Made by a program: the position numbers and the translations under genes. Shown in pieces: positions 28,613 through 38,599 of a stretch of DNA of 64,000 nucleotides. The stretch comes from Streptomyces asoensis (GTDB lineage Bacteria > Actinomycetota > Actinomycetes > Streptomycetales > Streptomycetaceae): positions 62,001 to 126,000 of the forward strand of contig NZ_BNEB01000001.1 of the NCBI RefSeq assembly GCF_016860545.1, given 5' to 3'. Below the pieces are notes generated by a model. It was not told where the DNA came from. It made no database searches and saw only the letters and a list, made by a program, of their open reading frames with translations. Numbering within the stretch: the stretch's first letter is position 1; each line of letters opens with the position of its first letter.

Positions 28613-29158
28613 ATGACGACTTCTGCATCGCTCCCCGCACGGCCCGAAGGCGCCATAACCGACGGCACCGTCACCGATCGTCTCGTCGAGGCGAACGAGC
28701 GGTACGCGGACGCCTTCACGGACCCCGGCATGGACGCCCGCCCCGTTCTGCGGGTGGCGGTCGTGGCCTGCATGGACGCCCGTCTCGACCTGCACGCGGC
28801 GCTCGGCCTCGAACTGGGCGACTGCCACACCATCCGCAATGCCGGCGGTGTGGTCACCGACGACGTGATCCGTTCGCTCACCATCAGCCAGCGCAAGCTG
28901 GGCACGCGCAGCATCGTCCTCATCCACCACACCGGCTGTGGTCTGGAGGCGATCACCGAGGACTTCCGCTCCGAGCTGGAGATGGAGGTCGGTCAGCGTC
29001 CGGCCTGGGCCGTGGAGGCCTTCCGGGACGTCGACCAGGACGTGCGGCAGTCGATGCAGCGGGTGCGGACCTCGCCGTTCCTGCTGCACTCCGACGACGT
29101 GCGCGGGTTCGTCTTCGACGTCAAGACGGGCCTGCTGCGCGAGATCGACCCCGCGTAG
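28613..29158 (+). CDS. Beta-class carbonic anhydrase
   Basis: 181 residues interconverting CO2 and bicarbonate. Zinc ligands and catalytic pair are visible: Cys53-Met-Asp55-Ala-Arg57 in VVACMDARLDL, and His106-x-x-Cys109 in IHHTGCG. HTIRNAGGVVTDDVIRSL is the other family landmark. It is shorter than plant-type enzymes, like the mycobacterial small beta-CAs. I prefer ATG 28613 (MTTSASLP). GTG 28592 and GTG/ATG near 28547 are in frame but would add poorly conserved residues. Monocistronic, with a terminator at 29214. Confidence 0.9.
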   Translation: MTTSASLPARPEGAITDGTVTDRLVEANERYADAFTDPGMDARPVLRVAVVACMDARLDLHAALGLELGDCHTIRNAGGVVTDDVIRSLTISQRKLGTRSIVLIHHTGCGLEAITEDFRSELEMEVGQRPAWAVEAFRDVDQDVRQSMQRVRTSPFLLHSDDVRGFVFDVKTGLLREIDPA

Positions 29159-29213
29159 GCGTCCCGCGGACGTCCACGTCCGTCCACGGGGTCACGTGCG
29201 GCCCCGTCCCGCC

Positions 29214-29241
29214 CGGTCCGGCGCCGTTCCGCGCCGGACCG
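29214..29241 (+). terminator. Terminator after the carbonic anhydrase gene
   Basis: CGGTCCGGCGC (29214-29224) and its exact complement (29231-29241) form an 11-bp stem with a six-base loop, followed by the short direct repeat CGCTGTCGTT (twice). Confidence 0.7.
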
Positions 29242-29286
29242 CGCTGTCGTTCGCTGTCGTTTCCCTGTTGATTTCCGCACCGCGAG

Positions 29287-29383
29287 TGACCAAATGGTCA
29301 TAACGCCGACATATCGCGGACTGTTGTCCACAGGCGAGTGACACGAATCGGTAACGGCGGCAAGAATGCGGGTGTGACGTCAC
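29287..29383. promoter_or_regulatory. Palindromes and DnaA-box-like site upstream of moxR
   Basis: In this otherwise gene-free 320-base gap (29159-29478) are TGACCA-AA-TGGTCA (29287-29300), TTGTCCACA (29324-29332; identical to the Streptomyces DnaA-box consensus) and the perfect palindrome GTGACGTCAC (29374-29383). The two palindromes look like operators for the moxR operon. Whether DnaA binds a single box is unknown. Confidence 0.45.
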
Positions 29384-29478
29384 GCTGAGCAGTTCGCGGA
29401 CGGCGTCCGTGATTCGGGGTGGGCCGGTTTGCCGCACAGAGCGTCGGCCCGGAGAAAGTTTGGGCCGAGGAGGGCCGG

Positions 29479-30509
<1,031 letters not shown>

Positions 30510-30513
<4 letters not shown>

Positions 30514-31889
30514 TGACCGCCGGGGGGACCGGGCAGCCCGCGACGGACCGCGGGGAGAAGGGCGGCGGCGCCCGCACGGCCCTGGCCGGTCTGACCACCC
30601 GCGGCCGCTCCTTCCTCGCCGCCGGCATCGCGGCCGCGATCTGCGCCTACGTGCTCGGCCAGCCCGACCTGCTGCGGGTCGGTCTGCTGCTGGCCGCGCT
30701 GCCGCTGATCTGCGCCGCCGTCGTCTACCGGACCCGCTACCGGGTCGCGGGCAGCCGCCGGCTCTCGCCCGCGCGCGTGCCGGCCGGCAGCGAGGCCCGC
30801 GTCCACCTGCGGATGGACAACGTCTCGCGGCTGCCCACCGGTCTGCTGATGCTCCAGGACCGGGTGCCGTACGTCCTCGGCCCGCGGCCCCGCTTCGTCC
30901 TGGACCGGGTGGAGGCCGGCGGCCGCCGCGAGGTGTCCTACCGGGTCCGCTCCGACCTGCGCGGCCGCTACCCGCTGGGCCCGCTCCAGCTGCGCCTGAG
31001 CGATCCGTTCGGCATGTGCGAGCTCACGCGGGCCTTCTCCACCTACGACACGCTGACGGTCATCCCGCGCGTGGAGCCACTGCCCCCGGTCCGCCTGAGC
31101 GGCGAGGCCAAGGGGTACGGCGACGGACGGCAGCGCTCGCTGGCGCTGGCCGGCGAGGACGACGTGATCCCGCGCGGCTACCGCTACGGCGACGACCTGC
31201 GCCGGGTGCACTGGCGGCTGACCGCCCGCTACGGCGAACTGATGGTGCGCCGGGAGGAGCAGCCCCAGCGCTCGCGCTGCACGGTACTGCTGGACACCCG
31301 GGGCACGGCCTTCCAGGGCGCGGGCCCCGACTCCGCCTTCGAGTGGGCGGTCTCGGGCGCCGCGTCGGTGCTGGTGCACATGCTGGAACGCGGCTTCTCG
31401 GTACGGCTGCTGACGGACACGGGCGACTCGGTGCCGGGTGAGGGCGCCGACGGGTTCGCGGGTCCGAGCCAGGAGTCGGCCGACGCGGCCGGTCTCATGA
31501 TGGACACCCTCGCGGTGGTCGACCACTCCGACGGCACGGGCCTGTCCCGGTCCTACGACGTGCTGCGCGGCGGCAACGAGGGTCTGCTGGTGGCCTTCTT
31601 CGGCGATCTCGACGAGGAGCAGGCGGCGGTCGCCGCGAAGATGCGGCAGCGCAGCGGGGGCGCGGTCGCCTTCCTGCTGGACGGGGACGGCTGGGTGCGT
31701 GAACCGAACGGCGTGCCCGATCCGATGAACAGGCAGGAGGAGCGGCTGCGGATGCTGCGCGAGGCGGGCTGGACGGCTCTCGGCGTGCCGCGGGGCGCTT
31801 CGCTGGCTGAGCTGTGGCGCCAGGCGGACCGCGAAAGGGCGGGCGTGACGACGGGGAGCGGGACGAGCGGCGGGGAGGGCGGGGCATGA
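30510..31889 (+). CDS. DUF58 domain protein (MoxR partner)
   Basis: 459 residues. Two hydrophobic segments near residues 33-70 anchor it; a beta-rich region follows, and the DUF58 motif is at DDVIPRGYRYGDDLRRVHWRLTARYGELMVRREEQ. The remaining part has a vWA-like fold (RCTVLLDTRG is a MIDAS-like strand). The function of the family is not established; it travels with moxR and transglutaminase genes. The GTGATG start overlaps the moxR stop, and its own stop overlaps the next ATG. Confidence 0.88.
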
Positions 31890-34408
31890 GCGGGCGGGCC
31901 CGACTGACACTGTGCGCGGTGGCGGCGACACTGATGGCCTCGTGCGCCCTGCTGCCGCTCGTCACCCCGGCGACCTGGCTGCTCCAGGCGGCGGTGCTGC
32001 TGGCGATCCAGTCCGGGGTCGGCGCGGCCGCCCGGCGGGTGCCGCTGGCCCGGCCGCTGACCGTGGCCGCCCAGGCGCTGGTCACCCTGGTGCTGCTGAC
32101 CCTGCTCTTCGCCCGGGAGCAGGCCCTCGTCGGCCTCGTCCCCGGCCCGGAGGCCTTCCGGCACTTCGGCGACCTCTTCCGGACCGGCGCCGACGACGTG
32201 GGGCGGTACGCGATACCGGCCCCGCTGTCCGACGGCATCCGGCTGATGGTGATCGGCAGCGTGCTGGTGATCGGCCTGGCCGTCGACACCCTCGCGGTCA
32301 CGTACCGCAACGCGGCCCCGGCCGGCCTGCCGCTGCTGGCGCTGTACTCGGTCGCCGCGGGGCTCTCCACCGGGGCGACCGACTGGCTGTGGTTCCTGGT
32401 CGCCGCCGCCGGCTATCTGATGCTGCTGCTCGCCGAGGGCCGGGAGCGGCTGTCGCAGTGGGGCCGGGTCTTCGGCGGGGGTCCGCGCGCGCCGGGTGCG
32501 CAGCCCGGGCCGGTGGCCCCCGTGCGCACCGGCCGGCGCATCGGCATGGCCGCGCTGGGCGTCGCCCTCGTGGTGCCGCTCCTGCCGCTGCCCGCGATAC
32601 AGGGCGGTCTGCTGGACGGCACGGGCACCGGTGTGGGCGCGGGCAACGGCAGCGGGGGCACGATCTCCGCGGTCAACCCGCTGGTCTCGTTGCGCGACAG
32701 CCTGAACGTGGACGAGGACCGCACGGTCCTGACCCTGCGCACCAACACCTCCGGCGTCTCGGACATGTATCTGCGGATCGTGTCGCTCGACGACTTCGAC
32801 GGCACCACGTGGAAACCGGCCAAGCGTCATATCGTCGCCGTACCGGACGAGTTCCCCTCGCCCACCGGTCTGGGCCCGGGCGTCAAGCGCACGGAGATCA
32901 CGACCCGGATCGCGGCGGCCCCCGGGTACGCGCAGGACTGGCTGCCGATGCCGTACCCGCCCAGCGGCGTCCAGATCAAGGGCAACTGGCGCTACGAGCC
33001 GGTCGGCATGACGCTGGTCGGCGACCACGGTCAGAACACCAGCGGCAAGACGTACCAGGTCAAGAGCCTCGACGTGCAGCCGACGGCGGAGCAGTTGGCC
33101 TCGGCGCCCGAGGCGCCCGGCTCGGTGCGGAGCACCTACACCAAGGTCCCGGACTCCCTTCCGCCCGTGGTGGCGCAGCAGGCCCGGGAGATCACCAAGG
33201 GCGCCACGAGCGACTACCAGAAGGCGGTCGCGCTCCAGGACTACTTCGCGGTGACGGGCGGCTTCGAGTACGACACCGAGGTCGAGGTCGGCAGCGGCAC
33301 CAACGCGATCGCCCGGTTCCTGCGGGACAAGCAGGGGTTCTGCGTCCACTTCTCGTTCGCGATGGCCGCGATGGCCCGCACGCTGGGCATTCCGGCGCGG
33401 GTCGCGGTGGGCTTCGCGCCGGGCACGACGCAGGCGGACGGTTCGGTGGCGGTCGGGCTGAAGGACGCGCACGCCTGGCCTGAGCTGTACTTCGAGGGCG
33501 TCGGCTGGACCCGTTTCGAGCCGACCCCGACCCGGGGCTCGACCCCCACGTACACGCTGCCGGACACCTCGGGCCAGGCCGTCCCCGACCTGCCGCAGGC
33601 TTCCCGCTCGGCCGACGCGGCGCCTTCCGCCCAGCCCTCGTCGAGCACCAGTTGCTCGGCCCAGGACAAGAAGCTCGAGGGCTGCGCGCAGGCGCTGCCC
33701 CTGGACGAGGCCCAGCAGGGCGGCGGCGGTCCCCGCTGGTACGCGATCGCGGGCTGGACGCTGCTGGGAGCGGCGGCGCTCGCCGTGCCTCTGCTGCCGA
33801 TGCTGTGGCGGCTGAGACGGCGTGCGGTGCGGCTGGCGTCCGCCCAGCACTCCTCGTCCGTGCCGTCCGGGTCGCCGCCCCCGGGACGACGGGGTGACGG
33901 CGGGGGCACCGGCGGCGCCGACGACCGCCGGCCCGACGAGGCCCGTCCGGGAGTGCTGCTGGACGTGCCGCCCGCGGAGGCGGGCGCGGCGGCGGCCGGT
34001 CATGTGCTGGCGGTGTGGCGCGAGCTGACCGACACGGCCTGGGACTACGGCATCGAGCCGAACGAGGCGCTGACCCCGCGGCGGGCCGCCGAGCGGATCG
34101 TGCGGATCGGCGAGCTGGACGAGACGGTCGGCCGGTCGGTGCGCCGGGTCGCGGGCGCCGTGGAGCAGGTGCTGTTCGCGCCGGAGCCGCGGGCCGAGGC
34201 GGGACTGGCCGACGACGTCCGCGCGGTGCGGGCGGCGCTGCGGGACCGGGTCAGCTGGACGACACGCGTGCGTGCCGTCGTGGCGCCGCGGTCGGCGATC
34301 CGCGCGGTCTGGGACCTGTCCGACCGCTGGACGGCCACCAAGGCGTCCTGGGCGGCCCGCCTGACAAGTCTCCCCCGCCGCCCGTCCGGCCACCACCAGA
34401 GCAGCTGA
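31886..34408 (+). CDS. TgpA-like membrane transglutaminase
   Basis: 840 residues. Six to seven membrane helices (about residues 5-210), an extracytoplasmic domain with the transglutaminase core (FLRDKQGFCVHFSFAMAAMARTLGIPARVAVGF, with catalytic Cys; KDAHAWPELYFEGVGWTRFEPTP, with His and Asp region), a further membrane helix near residue 620-640, and a cytoplasmic DUF4129-like tail. Homologues such as Pseudomonas TgpA are membrane proteins of unknown substrate. ATG 31886 overlaps the DUF58 stop (ATGA) behind GGAGGG. The operon ends at the hairpin 34416-34440. Confidence 0.9.
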   Translation: MSGRARLTLCAVAATLMASCALLPLVTPATWLLQAAVLLAIQSGVGAAARRVPLARPLTVAAQALVTLVLLTLLFAREQALVGLVPGPEAFRHFGDLFRTGADDVGRYAIPAPLSDGIRLMVIGSVLVIGLAVDTLAVTYRNAAPAGLPLLALYSVAAGLSTGATDWLWFLVAAAGYLMLLLAEGRERLSQWGRVFGGGPRAPGAQPGPVAPVRTGRRIGMAALGVALVVPLLPLPAIQGGLLDGTGTGVGAGNGSGGTISAVNPLVSLRDSLNVDEDRTVLTLRTNTSGVSDMYLRIVSLDDFDGTTWKPAKRHIVAVPDEFPSPTGLGPGVKRTEITTRIAAAPGYAQDWLPMPYPPSGVQIKGNWRYEPVGMTLVGDHGQNTSGKTYQVKSLDVQPTAEQLASAPEAPGSVRSTYTKVPDSLPPVVAQQAREITKGATSDYQKAVALQDYFAVTGGFEYDTEVEVGSGTNAIARFLRDKQGFCVHFSFAMAAMARTLGIPARVAVGFAPGTTQADGSVAVGLKDAHAWPELYFEGVGWTRFEPTPTRGSTPTYTLPDTSGQAVPDLPQASRSADAAPSAQPSSSTSCSAQDKKLEGCAQALPLDEAQQGGGGPRWYAIAGWTLLGAAALAVPLLPMLWRLRRRAVRLASAQHSSSVPSGSPPPGRRGDGGGTGGADDRRPDEARPGVLLDVPPAEAGAAAAGHVLAVWRELTDTAWDYGIEPNEALTPRRAAERIVRIGELDETVGRSVRRVAGAVEQVLFAPEPRAEAGLADDVRAVRAALRDRVSWTTRVRAVVAPRSAIRAVWDLSDRWTATKASWAARLTSLPRRPSGHHQSS

Positions 34409-34415
34409 ACCCGCC

Positions 34416-34440
34416 GCCCCGGGCCATCCCGGCCCGGGGC
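34416..34440 (+). terminator. Terminator of the moxR operon
   Basis: GCCCCGGGCC (34416-34425) and its complement (34431-34440) form a 10-bp all-GC stem with a five-base loop, eight bases after the stop codon. Confidence 0.7.
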
Positions 34441-34810
34441 TGCGCAGGCGCGGTGTTCAGGGCGGGGCCGGCCCGGCCGCTGCCGCAAGCACGGTGTCCC
34501 GGGCCGGACTCTCCCGGCCCCTGCCGGCGCAGGCACGGTGGTCAGGGGCCGGGCTCGCCCCGTCCTGGGTCGGCGCACGCGCCGTTGTGCGCCGGGCTCG
34601 CCCAGCGCGGGCGCGGACGCGGACGCAAGCGCGGTGCCGGACCCGTCGGCCCCCGCCTCGGCCGCCACCGAGCGGCCCCGATGCGCCGGCCGGGTTCGGC
34701 CCGGCCGACGAGCTGCGCCGCCACCGAGCGGCCCTGGGCGTATCCGGGCTGCCCGCAGTGGTGCCGGGCGGGAAGCCGCACGCGGTGCTGCCGGGCGGGA
34801 TACCGCCGCT
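34440..34810. repeat. Degenerate direct repeats in a gene-free spacer
   Basis: Between 34441 and about 34660 a unit of roughly 40-45 bases recurs about five times in degenerate form, each with a CTGC...GCACGGTG...GGGCCGG...CTCGCCC pattern. An exact 18-base repeat, GCCGCCACCGAGCGGCCC, is at 34661-34678 and 34717-34734, and GCCGGGCGGGA is repeated near 34762 and 34790. Open frames exist in several phases here but none has family resemblance or a ribosome site, so I call the 34441-34970 interval non-coding. Confidence 0.55.
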
Positions 34811-34973
34811 CCGGTGTCCGCGCGGCAGAGGCCGTCCCGGGCGCAGGCTGCCCCGGCCGGGAGTCCGCGGGCGTCTCCGGGTGCCGGGCTGCGGGGGCGA
34901 GCCGCTGGTCCGGCGGGGGCAGGGCGTGCTGCGGGGTGAGGGGCGGCGGAGCTGGGTGGTGGGAGGACAGGGC

Positions 34974-35007
34974 GAGGGGCGGGCACCCGGTTGGGTGTCC
35001 GCCCCTC
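34974..35007 (-). terminator. Terminator of the DUF3040 gene
   Basis: GAGGGGCGGGCACCC (34974-34988) pairs with GGGTGTCCGCCCCTC (34993-35007) with one G-U wobble and a GGTT loop, just beyond the stop of the minus-strand gene. Confidence 0.75.
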
Positions 35008-35038
35008 GTCGTGTTCGTGCGTGGGTGGTGGTGCGGTG

Positions 35039-35443
35039 TCAGTGACCGCCCTGCTCGTCACGGCGGCGCTGCCAGCGCTGCTCGATCCGGTCCATCATGG
35101 AGCGCTTCTGCCGACCCTGACCGCGGGTGTGCGCGACGCCCGGGGCTCCCGCGGCGGGCTGCTCGCCCGGCTTGGGGGCCTTGCGCCAGCCGGTCACCGC
35201 GAGCACCGCGCAGCCCAGCATGACGAGGAAACCCACCACGCTCAGCCAGACCTGCTTGGCGACCATACCGGCCATGAGGAGCGCGATACCCACGAGGAAG
35301 CCTGCGACCGCCTGGTAGACCCGCCGCCGGGTGTACGTACGCAGCCCGCTTCCCTCGAGCGCCGACGCGAACTTGGGATCTTCGGCGTACAGCGCTCGCT
35401 CCATCTGCTCGAGCATGCGCTGCTCGTGCTCCGAGAGCGGCAC
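35039..35443 (-). CDS. DUF3040 membrane protein
   Basis: 134 residues from GTG 35443 (MPLSEHEQRMLEQMERALYAEDPKFASAL), with GAGGAGG at ideal spacing. The N-terminal LSEHEQR...E..L..EDP.FA motif defines DUF3040, common in Actinobacteria and often next to division or wall genes. Two membrane helices (about residues 45-65 and 68-88) precede a basic tail. Function unknown. The upstream open frame lacks a ribosome site. The next 275 bases (35444-35718) show no gene. Confidence 0.9.
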   Translation of the reverse strand: MPLSEHEQRMLEQMERALYAEDPKFASALEGSGLRTYTRRRVYQAVAGFLVGIALLMAGMVAKQVWLSVVGFLVMLGCAVLAVTGWRKAPKPGEQPAAGAPGVAHTRGQGRQKRSMMDRIEQRWQRRRDEQGGH

Positions 35444-35718
35444 GGAGTCCTCCTCATCGTGCAGTCGCCGGGGGGCGACCCGGGGGGTCCCTTCAGGATA
35501 GGCAGGGAATCGCCCCCGTGAAACCCGCCCCTCTACGCCAATTGGCCAACCGGAGCCCACCATGGACGGTCCGGCTCGCTGTTTCCATTCCCCAGCGGCC
35601 GACCCGTCATGCCGGGCGGTCTCCCTCGATCATACGGCGCACTGCGCCCGAACGGGGGGCCTGTGGCGTACTCCATGCGCCGCCGAGGCCCTGATCAGCG
35701 GTATGTCACGGCGGGCAC

Positions 35719-36546
35719 TCAGCTCCCGTCGGTCCCCCGCGTCTCACCCAGCACATGGAGCTGCGTGGCCACGGAGTGGAAGGCGGGCAGCGCGGCCGCC
35801 GCCTCCTCGAGCTTCAGCAGGGCTTCCAGAGCGCCGGGCTCGGTGTCCACGAGCACGCCCGGGACGAGGTCGGCGAAGACCCGCACACCGTGCACCGACC
35901 CGACCCGCAGGCCCGCGCCCTCGACCAGCTCGGTGAGCTGCTCGGCCGTGAAACGGCGCGGCACGGGGTCGCCGGCGCCCCAGCGGCCGTCCGGGCCGGT
36001 GAGGGCCTGGCGGGCCTCCTTGAAGTGCCCGGCGAGGGCGCGCGCGAGCACCGCTCCGCCGAGACCGGCGGCGAGCAGGCTGAGGACGCCCTCGGAGCGC
36101 AGCGCGGCCACCACGTTGCGGACGCCCTCGGCCGGGTCGTCCACGTACTCCAGCACTCCGTGGCACAGGACCGCGTCGAAGCCGCCGCGCTCGACGACGT
36201 CGAAGAGACCGTGGGCGTCGCCCTGAACGCCCTTCACCCGGTCGGCGACTCCGGCCTCGGCCGTGCGGCGCTCCAGGGCGAACAGCGCGTTGGGGCTGGG
36301 GTCGACGACGGTGACCCGGTGCCCGAGGAGTGCCACGGGCACCGCGAAGTTGCCGCTGCCGCCACCGGTGTCGAGGACGTCCAGCGACTCCCGTCCGGTC
36401 GCCTTGACCCGGCGGTCGAGGGCGTCCTGGAGGACCTCCCACACGACGGCGGTGCGGAGCGCGGCGCGCGGCCGAGGGGCGTCGGAGCGTTGCGACGTGG
36501 TGCCAGGGTGGTGGGGGGAGGCGGGCGGGCGCATCGGGTCCGACAC
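35719..36546 (-). CDS. Class I SAM-dependent methyltransferase
   Basis: 275 residues. The SAM fold is clear: LDVLDTGGGSGNFAVPVALLGHRVTVVDPSPNAL (motif I and the acidic ribose-binding residue), GDAHGLFD, and FDAVLCHGVLEYVDDPAEGVRNVVAALR (post-I to motif IV). The C-terminal part may bind substrate (RRFTAEQLTELVEGAGLRV). The substrate is unknown; SmtA/BioC-like small-molecule or tRNA cmo5U-type relatives are possible. GTG start. Confidence 0.88.
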   Translation of the reverse strand: MSDPMRPPASPHHPGTTSQRSDAPRPRAALRTAVVWEVLQDALDRRVKATGRESLDVLDTGGGSGNFAVPVALLGHRVTVVDPSPNALFALERRTAEAGVADRVKGVQGDAHGLFDVVERGGFDAVLCHGVLEYVDDPAEGVRNVVAALRSEGVLSLLAAGLGGAVLARALAGHFKEARQALTGPDGRWGAGDPVPRRFTAEQLTELVEGAGLRVGSVHGVRVFADLVPGVLVDTEPGALEALLKLEEAAAALPAFHSVATQLHVLGETRGTDGS

Positions 36547-36722
36547 GGCAGTTGACTCCTCGGCGCGGCACCGCCTCTTGCGCGGCGGAGCGAACGGGCT
36601 GCCTCCCCGGCCGGGGCCCGGCCCGCAGGGCGGGCGGGCGGAGGGAAGGCTTCAGGCGCCTTCCACCCTATTGCCTCCGCGCCCGGCCCGGTCACGGTGG
36701 TGCGCCACGGCGGCGCCGCATG

Positions 36723-37286
36723 TCAGCCCGCGTCCGGCAGGTCGCGCCCCGCGCCGGGCGTGTCCGTGGCGTCGCCGTCCTGGCGCGGCTGGGGAAGCAC
36801 CGGCTGGAGCACCAGCATGCGCTCGACGAGACGGAGGAACATCGCCACGTCGCGCAGGAGGTCGTCGGCGTCCCGGCGGGTGGCCGCGCCCTGGATGCCC
36901 GCTTCGGCCCGGGCCCGGCGCCCGGCCCCGGAGGCGAACAGCGCGCTCCACTCGGTGAGTTCGGGAGCTATCTCGGGGAGCACTTCCCACGCGCTGCGGA
37001 TCCGGGCGCGCCGGCGCGGGGAGGGTTCGGGACGGCCGCGGGCGGCGAGGACGGCCGCCGCGGTGCGCAGGGCCGCCAGATGGGCGGTGGCGTAGCGCTC
37101 GTTGGGGGTGTCGAGGACGGCCGCCTCGTCCAGCCCGGCGTGGGCCTGGGCGAGCAGGTCGAGGGCGGCGGGCGGGGCCGTGGTGCGGCGCAGCACGGGG
37201 TGCACGTCGCTCGCCGGGCCGGTCAGTGAGGGGGCAGGGCCGGTGGCGCGGCGCCGGTTGGTGGCGGCTGCGTGGTGGATGGCCAT
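36723..37286 (-). CDS. SAV_6107-family HEPN-domain protein
   Basis: 187 residues, mostly helical. LDLLAQAHAGLDEAA, NERYATAHLAALRTAAAVLAARGRP and the following helices match the actinobacterial SAV_6107 HEPN family. HEPN domains are often RNases or nucleotide-binding helical bundles; the classical R-x4-6-H catalytic motif is not obvious, so activity cannot be claimed. Start ATG 37286 with AGGAGG seven to eight bases upstream. It is divergent from the ABC/YhgE operon and shares its promoter gap. Confidence 0.8.
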   Translation of the reverse strand: MAIHHAAATNRRRATGPAPSLTGPASDVHPVLRRTTAPPAALDLLAQAHAGLDEAAVLDTPNERYATAHLAALRTAAAVLAARGRPEPSPRRRARIRSAWEVLPEIAPELTEWSALFASGAGRRARAEAGIQGAATRRDADDLLRDVAMFLRLVERMLVLQPVLPQPRQDGDATDTPGAGRDLPDAG

Positions 37287-37387
37287 GACGAACCTCCTGT
37301 CGTCTGTGTGACGGCGCGTCCGCTACGGACCCGCCGTATGTCCCCATCGTGCGGTATGCCACTGACAATCCGTTCCGACCTGGGCTT

Positions 37388-37439
37388 TTGCTTCGATCGA
37401 AGGTTCGGGTTAGCTTTTGCACTGACCAGTCAGTTCAAA
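37388..37439 (+). promoter_or_regulatory. Promoter with TetR-type operator before the ATPase-YhgE-TetR operon
   Basis: TTGCTT (37388-37393), a 17-base spacer and TAGCTT (37411-37416) form a good promoter. Covering its predicted start point is an operator-like inverted repeat at 37416-37439: arms TTTGcACTGAC and GTCAGTtCAAA around CA, with 10 of 11 positions paired. The operon's third gene encodes a TetR repressor, so autoregulation is the simplest reading. Confidence 0.75.
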
Positions 37440-37461
37440 TTGTCGTCAACCAGGGGGACCT

Positions 37462-38595
37462 GTGGACGAAGTCGGTGTGTCTGCCGACGGCTTCGGGCTC
37501 CGGGGCCCACGCGGATGGGCGTTCCGGAACATCGGCCTCGACGCGGAGCCGGGCTCGCTGATCGCGGTCAAGGGGCCCTCCGGCTCCGGCCGGACCAGCC
37601 TGCTGCTCGCCCTCACCGGGCGCATGAAGGCCACCGAGGGCACGGCGACCGTGGGCGGGGCGCGGCTGCCGAAGCAGCCGGCGGCCGTACGGCGGTTCGC
37701 CGGGCTCGCGCACGTCGCCGGTGTGACCGACCTCGACCCGGCCCTGACCGTCGGGGAGCACTTGCGCGAACGGGCGCTGCTGGAGCGGCGGTTCGGCGGC
37801 CCCGTGCGGGATCTGCTGCGGCCTCGCGCGCAGCGGGCGGCGACGGCGCGGCTGCGGATCGACGCGGCGCTCTCCGCCGCCGGACTCGACCGGGAGAGCC
37901 TCCCCAAGGGCTCGCGGACCGCCGTCCGCGACCTGGAGCGGCTCGAGGCGCTGCGGCTGTCCGTGGCGCTGGCGCTCATCGGGCGACCCGGGCTGCTGGG
38001 TGTGGACGACGTCGACCTGAAGCTGTCGGACGCCGAGCGGGTGGCGGTCTGGGAGCTGCTGTCGTCCCTCGCCGGGTCGGGGACGACGGTCCTCGCCGTG
38101 TGCGGCGAGGCACCCGAGGGGACCGTCACGGTCTCCACGGCCCCGAACACCGTGGCGTTCCCCGCGAGCCGGGACGCCGGACCCGCCGACCGGAAACCGG
38201 CAGCCGGGACCGGCGGGAACGCCGTAGAGGCCGGGGCGGACGGAACGGCCGGGGCTGACGGAACGACCGCGGCGACCGAGACGGACGACGCGACGGCGGG
38301 GGCCGACAGGGCCGCGAGGTCCGCCGGGACCGCACCGGACGCCGGGCCCCCCGGGACCGCGAAGAAGGCCGGGCCCACCCGGGCCACCAAGTCCGCCGAG
38401 ACCACCAAGGCCAACGCGTCAGCCGAGGCCACCAAGGCCACCAAGGCCACCGCGTCAGCCGAGGCCACCACGCCCGCCGAGGCCGCCGAGGCCGCCGAGG
38501 CCGGCAAGACCATCGAGGCCGCCCGGACCTCCAGGACCACCGAGGCCGGTGCCGGTGCCGCTCCCGGGGCCGGTGTCGAGCAGGAAAAGGAGTAG
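37462..38595 (+). CDS. Degenerate ABC-type ATPase with Ala/Thr/Glu/Lys-rich tail
   Basis: 377 residues. Residues 1-220 follow the ABC ATPase fold: GLRGPRGWAFRNIGLDAEPGSLIAVKGPSGSGRTSLLLAL, in two parts, has a P-loop with Arg44 in place of the catalytic Lys. The Walker B region reads LLGVDDVDL with no following Glu, and no LSGGQ-type signature is visible. Residues ~235-377 are low complexity, largely Ala, Thr, Glu, Lys and Gly, and probably disordered. GTG start behind GGGGGA. It is followed four bases after its stop by the yhgE-like gene. It may assemble with that protein, but ATP hydrolysis is doubtful. Confidence 0.8.
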   Translation: MDEVGVSADGFGLRGPRGWAFRNIGLDAEPGSLIAVKGPSGSGRTSLLLALTGRMKATEGTATVGGARLPKQPAAVRRFAGLAHVAGVTDLDPALTVGEHLRERALLERRFGGPVRDLLRPRAQRAATARLRIDAALSAAGLDRESLPKGSRTAVRDLERLEALRLSVALALIGRPGLLGVDDVDLKLSDAERVAVWELLSSLAGSGTTVLAVCGEAPEGTVTVSTAPNTVAFPASRDAGPADRKPAAGTGGNAVEAGADGTAGADGTTAATETDDATAGADRAARSAGTAPDAGPPGTAKKAGPTRATKSAETTKANASAEATKATKATASAEATTPAEAAEAAEAGKTIEAARTSRTTEAGAGAAPGAGVEQEKE

Positions 38596-38599
38596 ACGG

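Noticed and set aside
31553..34396. 947-codon minus-strand frame opposite the transglutaminase gene
   Set aside because: Antisense shadow; the plus-strand frame has clear domains and coupled starts.
34494..35045. 183-codon open frame in the repeat spacer
   Set aside because: No ribosome site, no recognisable fold, several equally long frames overlap it.
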